Positions 35,053-42,948 of a stretch of DNA of 64,000 bases are shown here, piece after piece. Position 1 is the first letter of the stretch. Every line of letters begins with the position of its first letter. The DNA is from Candidatus Cloacimonadota bacterium (GTDB lineage: Bacteria; Cloacimonadota; Cloacimonadia; Cloacimonadales; TCS61), in the NCBI GenBank assembly GCA_030445745.1, contig JASUTE010000005.1, forward strand, positions 62,001 through 126,000, written 5' to 3'. The notes beneath the pieces are model-generated. The model had not been told where the DNA came from and made no database searches. It saw nothing but the letters and a program-made list of their open reading frames with translations. A program made the translations under genes and the position numbers.

Positions 35053-36027
35053 TTATGCTTCACTTTTATCTCGGCTATATATTACTTTTATTTCCCCTTT
35101 GCCGTTTATGAATTCCATAATTTCTTCTCTTTTCATTTTTAAGGTTCCATCTTTTTTGGTTTGCATTATTATGTCTTTGATTTCTTTATCAACTTGAAAT
35201 TCTAATATCTTTTGAGGTGGTTGAGGAAATTGAATTATCTTAATAGCATTTTCATTATAGATTTCAAATTTTGTGATGAAACAAGAAAAAAAACCATCTA
35301 AATTGTAGTAGTTTACATAAAGTTCATACGTTTTATTATCTATCAATTTTATGCTATAATTTAATATTTTTTTTATATGAATATCTGGTATTTTCGAAGG
35401 TATTTCACATTCCCGGAAATATAGCTTCATCTTTTCTAAAGAATTTGTTTCTAAGGCATTTTTGAATTTTTTAATAAAGTTAATTAAATTTTCATGCAGT
35501 TTAGCACCAACAATAGCCCTAGAAGCTATCATACCATGTTGTTTGTTATACTCAGCTCGTATTTCCCTTTTTAAGCGATAGAGGCGTTTACGTAAAGTGG
35601 AGTAACTAATCCCCTTTTTTATAGCTACTTGGCGAAGTTTTCTACCTTCGGCAATATATTTCTGCAAAAGTTCTTTATCAGATTCTTTTAAATCAATATT
35701 GTTTTCTTCCAAAACCTCCGAGAGTGTTTTAATCTGTTTATCCTCTAAAAAAGTTTCAGTATAGATGTTCTCTATTTTGTTAAAATCTACCGGGTTATTC
35801 AAAACATCTCTTTTCTGTTTCTTAAGCAGGTCAATAGCAGCATTCTTGGTGACTTTCTGGATCCAGCTTCTTAACTTTTCAGAATCTATCTTAGCAGAGT
35901 TTAAATAGTATTTCATATATACTAATACAAGAACATCTTCTTGGTCTTCTTGATTAGTTAGGTATTTTTTTAGTACTGGGATTGAATATCTCTTTATTTT
36001 GGAATATAATGTTTTATCTGCCTGCAT
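35053..36027 (-). CDS. Sigma-70-family (ECF-like) factor with unknown C-terminal domain, copy 2
   Basis: A 324-residue protein. Residues 1-75 resemble sigma region 2 (NQEDQEDVLVLVYMKYYL, then WIQKVTKNAAIDLLKKQKR). Residues about 115-160 resemble region 4, with the helix-turn-helix LRQVAIKKGISYSTLRKRLYRLK. The last 165 residues are a domain I do not recognise, with KNALETNSLEKMKLYFRECE and DGTLKMKREEIMEF. Some ECF groups carry such an extension in place of an anti-sigma factor. It is 17 bases behind its paralogue. The sigma call rests on motifs only. Confidence 0.75.
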   Translation of the reverse strand: MQADKTLYSKIKRYSIPVLKKYLTNQEDQEDVLVLVYMKYYLNSAKIDSEKLRSWIQKVTKNAAIDLLKKQKRDVLNNPVDFNKIENIYTETFLEDKQIKTLSEVLEENNIDLKESDKELLQKYIAEGRKLRQVAIKKGISYSTLRKRLYRLKREIRAEYNKQHGMIASRAIVGAKLHENLINFIKKFKNALETNSLEKMKLYFRECEIPSKIPDIHIKKILNYSIKLIDNKTYELYVNYYNLDGFFSCFITKFEIYNENAIKIIQFPQPPQKILEFQVDKEIKDIIMQTKKDGTLKMKREEIMEFINGKGEIKVIYSRDKSEA

Positions 36028-36044
36028 AATAATGGATTTTCTGG

Positions 36045-37028
36045 CTATTCTTCACTTTTATCTTGGTTATATATTTCTTTCATTTTACCTTTGCCTTTAA
36101 GGAATTCCATAATTTCTTCTCTTTTCATTTTTAAAGTTCCATCTTTTTGGGTTTGCATTATCGTTTCAATTATTGTCTTATCAAGATTTACTTTTATTAT
36201 TTTTTGTGGTGGTTTGGGAAATTCAACTATTTTTATAGAATTTTCATTATAGATTTCAAAAATCGTGATAAAACTCGAAAAAATTCCTTCTAAATTGAGA
36301 TAATTAACAAATAATTTGTATTTTTTATTATCAAGTAGTTTAATATCATAATCTAAAATTTCTTTTATTTTGATATCTGGAATTTTGTGAGATATTTCAC
36401 ATTCCCGGAAATATAGCTTCATCTTTTCTAAAGAATTTGTTTCTAAAGCATTTTTGAATTTTTTAAGAAAGTTTTGCAGATTTTCATGCAGTTTGGCCCC
36501 AACAATTAGGCGAGAAGCTATAATACCCTGCTGTTTATTGTATTCTGCCCTAATATCTGCTTTTAATCGATATATCCTTTTTTTTATTGCAGCAAAACTG
36601 GTACGGCGCCGATAAGCTAATTTTTTTATTTTAAATCCGGATTTGATATACCTTTCCAATAGCTGGCGCTCTGGTTGCGAAATAATCTTGCTATAATCTT
36701 TCAATATATCATCTAATGACTTAACTTCTTGCTTCTTTTTATCTTTAGTAAGAAAACTTTCGGTGATTATGTTTTCGAGGTCATCAAAATTGAGAGTTTT
36801 TTGGGAAATTTGGTGTTTTTTAGATTTATTATAATCTATACTGGCATTTTTAGCAACTGTGATTATCCAATTATTCAGGTTTTCTTTTTGTAGTTTGTCT
36901 TCATGCAAGTAATATTTAATTAATACTGTTTGAGCCAGGTCTTCTCTATCTTCCTGATTGCTAACATATTTACAAATAGTTCTGTAAGCTAAATTTTTAA
37001 CCTTCTGGTATAATTTTTCTTCCTGCAT
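36045..37028 (-). CDS. Sigma-70-family (ECF-like) factor with unknown C-terminal domain, copy 1
   Basis: A 327-residue tandem paralogue of the next gene. Region-2-like NQEDREDLAQTVLIKYYL is closer to the classic ECF form, with WIITVAKNASIDYNKSKK and region-4-like IKKLAYRRRTSFAAIKKRIYRLK. The N-terminal halves have diverged, but the C-terminal domains share long identical runs, including an almost unchanged 49-bp DNA stretch, so gene conversion or selection has kept that part. It is read from the region that also holds two ECF-like promoter motifs facing the other way. Confidence 0.75.
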   Translation of the reverse strand: MQEEKLYQKVKNLAYRTICKYVSNQEDREDLAQTVLIKYYLHEDKLQKENLNNWIITVAKNASIDYNKSKKHQISQKTLNFDDLENIITESFLTKDKKKQEVKSLDDILKDYSKIISQPERQLLERYIKSGFKIKKLAYRRRTSFAAIKKRIYRLKADIRAEYNKQQGIIASRLIVGAKLHENLQNFLKKFKNALETNSLEKMKLYFRECEISHKIPDIKIKEILDYDIKLLDNKKYKLFVNYLNLEGIFSSFITIFEIYNENSIKIVEFPKPPQKIIKVNLDKTIIETIMQTQKDGTLKMKREEIMEFLKGKGKMKEIYNQDKSEE

Positions 37029-37088
37029 AAAAATATTCCTATATTAAACATTGGCTAATCATTTTAAAAGCAATCACTTAGTCCACTT

Positions 37089-37120
37089 TTCGTCCCCTTT
37101 CTACAAAAATATCGTATATA
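37089..37120 (+). promoter_or_regulatory. ECF-type promoter-like motif, copy A
   Basis: TTCGTCCCC, 15 bp after the last C, then CGTATATA. Identical spacing and boxes occur at 37263-37294. It is followed by AGGAGG at 37129-37134 but no ATG, so a downstream gene may have decayed. The flank AAGCAATCACTTAG also resembles the flank of copy B. Confidence 0.6.
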
Positions 37121-37153
37121 ACAGTAGAAGGAGGAACTAAAGATAAAAAATAG

Positions 37154-37255
37154 ATTGAATTATTATCGTCAATAAATATATCGTGGCTTGGTGATAGAAA
37201 GAGGGAAATTGTGCATTTTAAGGATGCTGTAATTGTAATTATTGTAAGCAGTTAA
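37154..37255 (+). pseudogene. Possible decayed copy of the small secreted-protein gene
   Basis: An open frame without start codon reads INISWLGD and later DAVIVIIVSS before a stop. ISW and a short hydrophobic valine/isoleucine run also occur in the intact protein at 37326. It sits after promoter copy A at a position where a gene would be expected, without a signal peptide. The match is short, so this is a suggestion only. Confidence 0.25.
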
Positions 37256-37262
37256 CTTAGAA

Positions 37263-37294
37263 TTCGTCCCCTTTTTCAGTTTTGTTCGTATATA
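37263..37294 (+). promoter_or_regulatory. ECF-type promoter-like motif, copy B
   Basis: TTCGTCCCC then, after 15 bp, CGTATATA, 32 bp upstream of the ATG of the small secreted protein and ahead of TAGGAGG. The two-box layout with GTCCCC as -35 and CGTATATA as -10 is unlike the TTGACA/TATAAT sites elsewhere in this window and resembles ECF sigma promoters. Confidence 0.65.
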
Positions 37295-37325
37295 TAAGTG
37301 AAAGCAAAAATATTAGGAGGCTACG

Positions 37326-37523
37326 ATGAAAAAGTTTTTATTAGTTATTTTTTTAATCAGTGTATTGACCAGTGGATTATTTGCAGTTGAATCGAATATA
37401 GATACAAGTAAATTGGAAGAGATTAGCTGGGAAGAAGTAGGAGATAATGCTGTTATATATGAAGTTGGTGATGGTTATTGTATCGTTGTAATAGGTGATG
37501 ATGTTTACATTGTTTTCGAATAG
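37326..37523 (+). CDS. Small acidic secreted protein
   Basis: A 65-residue protein. Residues 1-20 are a signal peptide (KKFLLVIFLISVLTSGLFA), and the mature part is acidic (LEEISWEEVGD, then VIGDDVYIVFE) with a single Cys. It has a textbook TAGGAGG ribosome-binding site and the promoter motif copy B. No homologue is known to me. It is likely a product controlled by one of the adjacent sigma-like factors. Confidence 0.7.
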   Translation: MKKFLLVIFLISVLTSGLFAVESNIDTSKLEEISWEEVGDNAVIYEVGDGYCIVVIGDDVYIVFE

Positions 37524-37533
37524 AGGATAAATC

Positions 37534-37758
37534 ATGAAAGTTCGCGATGAGATCCGGAAAATGCTCTACGAAATGGAATTGGAGAATCCTGGAATATTGG
37601 ATAGATATTCGGAAAAGGATATAAACAGGATACCGGAGATAAAAGCGATACTTGAACAGAAAAAATTCAAAAAAATAATAAATTTCAAAGTAGTTAGAAA
37701 AAATAAAAATGAACAATTGGAGTCTCTTAAGTCAATAAAGTTTAATTTTTTAATATAA
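37534..37758 (+). CDS. Small hypothetical protein
   Basis: A 74-residue basic, helical-looking protein (MKVRDEIRKMLYEMELENPG, later IKAILEQKKFKKIINFKV). It starts ten bases after the secreted protein gene with AGAGGA as ribosome-binding site and ends before a strong terminator, so it shares that transcript. I do not recognise it. The charge pattern could fit a nucleic-acid or partner-binding role, but no function is claimed. Confidence 0.6.
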   Translation: MKVRDEIRKMLYEMELENPGILDRYSEKDINRIPEIKAILEQKKFKKIINFKVVRKNKNEQLESLKSIKFNFLI

Positions 37759-37794
37759 TTTCTCTCTAAATTCCTCTCTAAAACTAATAAAGTG

Positions 37795-37828
37795 GCCACT
37801 CTTGCCCGCAGAGTGGCTCTTTTTTTTT
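37795..37828 (+). terminator. Terminator at right end of the sigma cassette
   Basis: GCCACTCT and AGAGTGGC enclose a seven-base loop, followed by TCTTTTTTTTT. The stem is the same as at 34870-34890 but faces the other way. Confidence 0.85.
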
Positions 37829-37878
37829 GACATAATTGCCAACTTAAAGAAAATAACAAAAAAGATTGGAGTTAGAAA

Positions 37879-38283
37879 ATGCAAAAATTAGGGAATCATA
37901 AAAATTATGATGTGGAAGAGTTAAATAATATAGAAAACCAAGCTGATATCTTCGATATCTTCGAAAATCCGCACCCGGATATGGATTATGTGATTCGTTC
38001 TGAAACTGCAGAATTTACCGCTATTTGTCCAATAACAGGTCAGCCAGATTTTGGGAAAATCATCATTGAAACTACTCCTGATAAGTATTGTATTGAACTG
38101 AAATCTTTAAAGATGTATCTGTTATCGTTTAGAAACAGAGGTATTTTCCATGAAGCGGTAACTGGGAAAATTGCTAAAGATATTATCGATACCATTAAAC
38201 CAAAATGGCTAAAAGTCACTGGGGAGTTTTCTGTAAGAGGTGGCATTTCCACTACTGTAGTTTTCGAGTATCCACAAAAGTAA
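37879..38283 (+). CDS. queF: NADPH-dependent preQ0 reductase QueF
   Basis: A 134-residue short-type QueF. The motif FTAICPITGQPDFG carries the catalytic Cys, and IELKSLKMYLLSFRNRG is the NADPH and family motif. It reduces preQ0 (7-cyano-7-deazaguanine) to preQ1, the precursor of queuosine in tRNA. It has a GGAG ribosome-binding site. No preQ1 riboswitch is visible in the short upstream gap. Confidence 0.97.
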   Translation: MQKLGNHKNYDVEELNNIENQADIFDIFENPHPDMDYVIRSETAEFTAICPITGQPDFGKIIIETTPDKYCIELKSLKMYLLSFRNRGIFHEAVTGKIAKDIIDTIKPKWLKVTGEFSVRGGISTTVVFEYPQK

Positions 38284-38292
38284 AATTTTGAA

Positions 38293-38369
38293 TGGTGTGC
38301 CCGAGAGGATTCGAACCCCCGACACCCAGAACCGGAATCTGGTGCTCTATCCAGCTGAGCTACGGGCAC
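38293..38369 (-). tRNA. tRNA-Arg (anticodon CCG)
   Basis: On the minus strand GTGCCCG at the 5' end pairs with CGGGCAC at the 3' end, followed by A and an encoded CCA. The D arm (AGCTCAGCTGGATAGAGC), the anticodon stem CCAGA/TCTGG around TTCCGGT (anticodon CCG, reading CGG) and the T arm with GGTTCGAATCC are all complete. It is convergent with queF. Confidence 0.96.
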
Positions 38370-38489
38370 ACATAATGCCAAACTTATAACCTCCATTTTT
38401 TATGCAACTATTTTTTAATAACTTCTCAACTTGTTAATCTGATATTGACATATAAATTAGAGTTCCTTTTTTTGTTTAAAAGGTGGAAA

Positions 38490-39098
38490 ATGGATTTAGA
38501 ACAAAAACGAAAATTTTTTATTATAGAAGAGAGGGAGCTGAATTTTCAGCAAATTTATGGAAATTCTGCCCCTATACATCTGGAAATAGGATGCGGTAAG
38601 GGTGAATTTTTAGCGATGAAATCCCGAGTGATATGGGATAAGAATTTTTTGGGAATAGAGGTAAAACCAAAAAGAATAAAAAGCACGCTAAAAAAGCTAG
38701 AACCACAGCACCACAGTAATGTTCGTCTTCTGCAAATGTTTGTTGATGCGCAATCCAGCCAAATTTTTCCGCCAAATTCCATCGAGATGATCTACATCAA
38801 TCATCCTGATCCCTGGCCCAAAAGAAAGCATCATAAAAGAAGATTATTGCAAGATGAATTTATCGATATATTACACAGAATATTGGTTCCAGGTGGGATT
38901 TTACAGATAATTACAGACCATGTAGCTTATGCAGAATGGATAACGAAAAAATTCCTGTCCAGGTCAGATTTTCGTAGCAAATATGAAGGTGGTTATACCA
39001 AAATCCCCTTTGAAGGACATATTGTAACTTATTTTGAAAAAATAAAAAGATTAGAAGGCAATGATCCGATTTTTATGAAATATAAAAAGGTAGGATAA
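38490..39098 (+). CDS. trmB: tRNA (guanine-46-N7) methyltransferase
   Basis: A 202-residue SAM-dependent methyltransferase. The motif HLEIGCGKGEFLAM binds SAM, and IYINHPDPWPKRKHHKRRL is the TrmB catalytic signature (usually NFPDPWPKKRH). It methylates G46 in the tRNA variable loop. I choose ATG 38490 after AAAGGTGG; an upstream in-frame ATG would add 15 residues without a ribosome-binding site. dgt follows with one base between. Confidence 0.95.
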   Translation: MDLEQKRKFFIIEERELNFQQIYGNSAPIHLEIGCGKGEFLAMKSRVIWDKNFLGIEVKPKRIKSTLKKLEPQHHSNVRLLQMFVDAQSSQIFPPNSIEMIYINHPDPWPKRKHHKRRLLQDEFIDILHRILVPGGILQIITDHVAYAEWITKKFLSRSDFRSKYEGGYTKIPFEGHIVTYFEKIKRLEGNDPIFMKYKKVG

Positions 39099-39099
39099 A

Positions 39100-40257
39100 G
39101 TGGATAAAAATAAATTACAGGAGATCTATCAGAAAAATATTAAGATGATAGACGATAATTTTAGCCAATATGCCACTCATAACAATCGAGCATATCGCTT
39201 AAAAGCTGAAGATAATGATTATACCAGAACTCAGTTTGCTATCGATAGAGATCGCATTCTGTACAGCGGGGCTTATCGGCGCTATCAGGGTAAAACTCAG
39301 GTTTTTTCTTTTACGAATCTTTTCGACGAAGAGATGAGCAATCGTAGTCTGCACACTACCTATGTTTCGCAGATCTCGCGCACAATTGGCAAAAACTTGC
39401 ATCTGAATACCGAATTAATCGAAGCTATAGCACTGGGTCACGATTTGGGGCATACACCTTTTGGTCATGATGGCGAAGTAGCACTTAGCAAAGTTTGTAA
39501 GCAGTATGGAATAGGTGCTTTTCATCATAATATTGAAAGTATGCACATTGTGGATCATATTTCCAACCGGGGTAAAGGCCTGAATTTAACTTTTCAAGTA
39601 CGAGACGGCATAATTTCGCACGATGGCGAAGTTCATAATGCCAAATTGATTCCTAAAGCAGATAAAACAGAAGCTGATATTCAAAATTATATTGAAAAAA
39701 TGAAAAGTGGCCAAAAAGTGAGTTGGATGCCTGCTACCTTGGAAGGCTGTGTTGTTAGAATCTCGGATACTATTGCTTATATTGGCCAGGATATAGAAGA
39801 TGCTATCCGTTATAAAATTCTACAACGCCAAGATCTTCCCAAAGATTGTGTGGCTCATTTGGGCAACACCAATAGCCAAATTATCGATACCCTGGTGAAA
39901 AGTGTGGTACTTACCAGCTACAATAAAGACTATATCGCTTTCGACGAAGATACTTCCAATTATCTTCTGAAGCTAAAAAAATTCAACTATGATAATATTT
40001 ATACAAATGCCAGTGTAAAAGAATCTAAGCGTATCATCAATCGCAGCACTGAAATTTTATTCAACCAGTATATGGAAGATATAGAAACACATAATTCTAA
40101 CTCAAAAATATTTAAGCATTTCCTAAACAAAAAAACACCGGAATATTGCCAAAAATTCAGCAATGCTGAAAAAGTGCGTGATTTTCTGGCTACTATGACC
40201 GATAGATATTTTAACGAAGAGGTGAAACACTATCTGTTACCGGGTAGGTTCTTATAA
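39100..40257 (+). CDS. dgt: Deoxyguanosinetriphosphate triphosphohydrolase-like HD protein
   Basis: A 385-residue HD-domain phosphohydrolase. The metal motif is seen in SLHTTYVSQISRTIG and IALGHDLGHTPFGHDGE, and the substrate region includes YSGAYRRYQGKTQVF. Homologues hydrolyse dGTP or other dNTPs to nucleoside and triphosphate. It starts with GTG after AAGGTAGGA, close behind trmB. Length matches the short-type Dgt; exact dNTP preference is unknown. Confidence 0.93.
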   Translation: MDKNKLQEIYQKNIKMIDDNFSQYATHNNRAYRLKAEDNDYTRTQFAIDRDRILYSGAYRRYQGKTQVFSFTNLFDEEMSNRSLHTTYVSQISRTIGKNLHLNTELIEAIALGHDLGHTPFGHDGEVALSKVCKQYGIGAFHHNIESMHIVDHISNRGKGLNLTFQVRDGIISHDGEVHNAKLIPKADKTEADIQNYIEKMKSGQKVSWMPATLEGCVVRISDTIAYIGQDIEDAIRYKILQRQDLPKDCVAHLGNTNSQIIDTLVKSVVLTSYNKDYIAFDEDTSNYLLKLKKFNYDNIYTNASVKESKRIINRSTEILFNQYMEDIETHNSNSKIFKHFLNKKTPEYCQKFSNAEKVRDFLATMTDRYFNEEVKHYLLPGRFL

Positions 40258-40274
40258 AATTTTAAGGAGATAAG

Positions 40275-41385
40275 ATGGAATTGAATGATTTTTATAAGCA
40301 AACTGATGAGCTGATCGAGAGGATTCAAGAGATCAGGAGGTTACTTTGACCCGCAAGGGCTAGATAACCAAATTTCCCAACTGGATGAAAAGATGAAACA
40401 ACCCGATTTTTGGGAAAATCCGCAGCAGGCTAAACTGATAACCAAAGAGGTGAGCTCGTTGCGCGAAAAAAAAACTGAATATAATAAAATTATCGATATC
40501 GAAGAGGAATTGGCAACCTATAAGTTACTTTTGGCAGAAGAAGAAAGTGCCGAATTTTTGCAGGAAGCTTCCCGCAAATTAGCCGAGTACGAAAAATTTA
40601 TAGATAAAGCTGAAACCCGTTTTTTACTAAGCGATACAACAGACAACAATAGCGCTGTGCTCACTATTCATCCCGGAGCGGGCGGAACTGAATCTCAGGA
40701 TTGGGCTGAAATGCTGTTTAGAATGTACACTCGCTGGGCAGAAAAACAAAATTATTCCACCAAAATAATAGATTACCAACCCGGCGATGAAGCAGGAATA
40801 AAAAGCGTAACTATGGAAATAGATGGTGAATATGCTTTTGGCTATCTGAAATGTGAAATTGGCATTCATAGATTAGTGCGAATTTCACCATTTAATGCCC
40901 AGGGTAAAAGACAAACCTCATTTGCTTCGGTGTATGTGTATCCCATGGTGGAAGATGATATCGAAGTAGATATAAATCCTAAGGATATCAAAATTGATAC
41001 ATACCGAGCTAGTGGAGCTGGTGGGCAACATGTAAATACCACAGATTCAGCAGTTCGCATTACTCATCTGCCCACGAATATTATTGTACAATGCCAGAAC
41101 GAGCGTTCCCAAATAAAAAACCGCGAAACAGCAATGAAGATTTTAAAAGCTCGTCTCTACCAGCATTATCAGGAACAAAAAGAGAAAGAACGTCAAAAGT
41201 TGGAAGATGATAAAACCGATATTGGCTGGGGCAATCAAATTCGTTCCTACGTTTTTCATCCCTACCAAATGGTAAAAGATCATCGTACCAATCACGAAAC
41301 AGGTAATACTTCTGCAGTTATGGATGGTGATATTAATGAATTTATCTACACTTTTTTAAAATTTAAAGCCAAAAAGGAAAACTAA
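40275..41385 (+). CDS. prfB: Peptide chain release factor 2 (with programmed +1 frameshift)
   Basis: Two frames make one 369-residue RF2: MELNDFYKQTDELIERIQEI and four more residues end at the in-frame TGA (40347-40349), then translation continues in the +1 frame as DPQGLDNQISQLDEK. The recoding site holds AGGAGG, TTA, CTT TGA C. Class marks are the stop-codon SPF in VRISPFNAQG and the catalytic GGQ in GAGGQHVNTTDSAV. RF2 reads UGA and UAA. The frameshift autoregulates its amount through its own in-frame UGA. Start ATG 40275 follows AAGGAG. Confidence 0.97.
40335..40350 (+). promoter_or_regulatory. prfB programmed +1 frameshift site
   Basis: AGGAGG (internal Shine-Dalgarno-like), then TTACTTTGAC, in which CTT is the slippery P-site codon and TGA the RF2-specific stop followed by C. 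Slippage puts GAC in frame. This matches the conserved bacterial RF2 recoding signal. Confidence 0.95.
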
Positions 41386-42119
41386 TGCAACTTGCAAAAT
41401 TAAAAGAGCAGGTAAAACAGCAGCAGCTTCCCAACCATATCGCAATAATTATGGATGGGAATGGACGCTGGGCAAAAAAACATAAGTTCAAGCGCATTAT
41501 GGGACACAAGAAAGGTGTGGAAACAGTTCGCAAAATTGTGGAAATTAGTGGCGAAATTGGTTTGAAATATCTCACACTCTATGCTTTTTCAACTGAAAAT
41601 TGGCGACGTTCGAAAACTGAAGTAGACTATTTGCTGAAACTTATAATCGAAACACTTGATAAGGAGATAGATGAATTAGTGGAGAAAAATGTAGTAATCA
41701 AATTCATCGGTACCGATAAAGGCCTGAGCCACAGTTATCGCGATAAGATAGAATCTACTTCCCAAAAATCCTGGCATAACGATGGATTGCACCTGAATGT
41801 GGCGATGAATTATGGGGGAAGACGGGAATTGGTGGAAGCTGTTCAAAAAATTGGCCGCAAAGTGAAAAGTGGTGAAATAGAAGCTGCAGATATCGATGAA
41901 AAATTAATATCCGCTCATCTTTATACTGCAAACATGCCCGATCCGGACTTGCTTATTCGTACCAGCGGTGAATACAGGCTTTCCAACTTTTTAATTTGGC
42001 AAAGTGCCTATGCCGAACTTTGGTTTACACCTGTACTTTGGCCAGATTTTACCCAAAAACATTTTCTGGAAGCTATTTGGGATTTCCAAAATCGTGAAAG
42101 AAGGTTTGGAGCTAGATAA
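41385..42119 (+). CDS. uppS: Isoprenyl transferase (undecaprenyl diphosphate synthase)
   Basis: A 244-residue cis-prenyltransferase. AIIMDGNGRWAKKHKFKR is the first signature with the catalytic Asp; LLIRTSGEYRLSNFLIWQS and ELWFTPVLWPDF close the fold. It builds the C55 lipid carrier for cell-wall and polysaccharide synthesis. Its ATG overlaps the prfB stop by one base, and it ends at the ATG of cdsA, so translation is coupled. Confidence 0.97.
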   Translation: MQLAKLKEQVKQQQLPNHIAIIMDGNGRWAKKHKFKRIMGHKKGVETVRKIVEISGEIGLKYLTLYAFSTENWRRSKTEVDYLLKLIIETLDKEIDELVEKNVVIKFIGTDKGLSHSYRDKIESTSQKSWHNDGLHLNVAMNYGGRRELVEAVQKIGRKVKSGEIEAADIDEKLISAHLYTANMPDPDLLIRTSGEYRLSNFLIWQSAYAELWFTPVLWPDFTQKHFLEAIWDFQNRERRFGAR

Positions 42120-42904
42120 TGGAAATATTGAAACGAATTTTAGTTGCGGTTATCTTCATTCCTGTTTTACTACTGATCTTCTATTTAGGTGGTTGGTATC
42201 TTACGATATTGTTAGCGCTTATTTTAACAGCCCAGTTGGTGGAATTGCGCCACATCTTTGCCAAGTTGGAAGCCCAGCCCAATTTTCTTATTGTTCCTTT
42301 AGGCTTGCTGTTTTATTTCGCCAATATTTTGGCATCCAATCAGATTACCATAGCCGTTTTAGTTGCTTCTATCATCATTATGATGAGCATTGATCTGTTC
42401 TCACACCAATTACAAGGTGCGGTAAAACGTATTAGTTTCAGTATATTCGCCCTTATCTATCTTTCTCTGTTTTTAGCGCTTACTTTCAAGCTTAGTTTGC
42501 TGGGAGATGATAAATATCTGCTGCTGGGTCTAATGGTTACTATTTGGGTAACAGACAGTGCTGCTTATTTTTTGGGAATGAGCTTCGGTAAGCATCGGAA
42601 TATTTTTGCTGCCAGCCCGCAAAAATCTATTGAAGGCTTTATTTCTGGCATCATTGCAGCTTTTATTACTGCCTTTTTGTTGGGAATGCTCTTCGGCTAC
42701 ACAAACGTGCAGATTATCGCTATGGCAGTTGCTGCTGGTATATTTGGACAATTTGGTGATCTTTTTGAATCGATCTTGAAGCGTGACGCCGGTGTGAAAG
42801 ATAGTTCCAACCTCTTACCAGGACATGGTGGTATTTTAGACAGGTTCGATAGCCTGCTTTTTGCGGCACCAGTTCTATATTTGTTGCTTAGCCTATTAAA
42901 ATGA
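42119..42904 (+). CDS. cdsA: Phosphatidate cytidylyltransferase
   Basis: A 261-residue membrane enzyme with about eight hydrophobic segments and the C-terminal signature ESILKRDAGVKDSSNLLPGH followed by GGILDRFDS. It makes CDP-diacylglycerol, the branch point for bacterial phospholipids. The uppS-cdsA pair is the usual order. The gene overlaps uppS by one base. Confidence 0.95.
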   Translation: MEILKRILVAVIFIPVLLLIFYLGGWYLTILLALILTAQLVELRHIFAKLEAQPNFLIVPLGLLFYFANILASNQITIAVLVASIIIMMSIDLFSHQLQGAVKRISFSIFALIYLSLFLALTFKLSLLGDDKYLLLGLMVTIWVTDSAAYFLGMSFGKHRNIFAASPQKSIEGFISGIIAAFITAFLLGMLFGYTNVQIIAMAVAAGIFGQFGDLFESILKRDAGVKDSSNLLPGHGGILDRFDSLLFAAPVLYLLLSLLK

Positions 42905-42934
42905 TAGATTGTGAAACTTATTTAAAATAATCAC

Positions 42935-42948
42935 GGAGGTGTATTATT
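42935..42948 (+). promoter_or_regulatory. Ribosome-binding site and probable AUU start codon of rmlB
   Basis: GGAGG at 42935-42939, then six bases and ATT at 42946-42948, where homologues would have ATG. The next codons read Lys-Ile-Ile-Leu-Ile-Thr-Gly-Gly. Either AUU is really used, as in infC, or one G is misread as T. Confidence 0.6.

Noticed and set aside
35053-37028. The paired genes as transposases
   Set aside because: Region-2 and region-4 sigma-like motifs and no inverted repeats at their ends argue against it.
40393-41385. prfB beginning at 40393
   Set aside because: The frameshift site and the conserved N-terminus upstream show that the gene starts at 40275.
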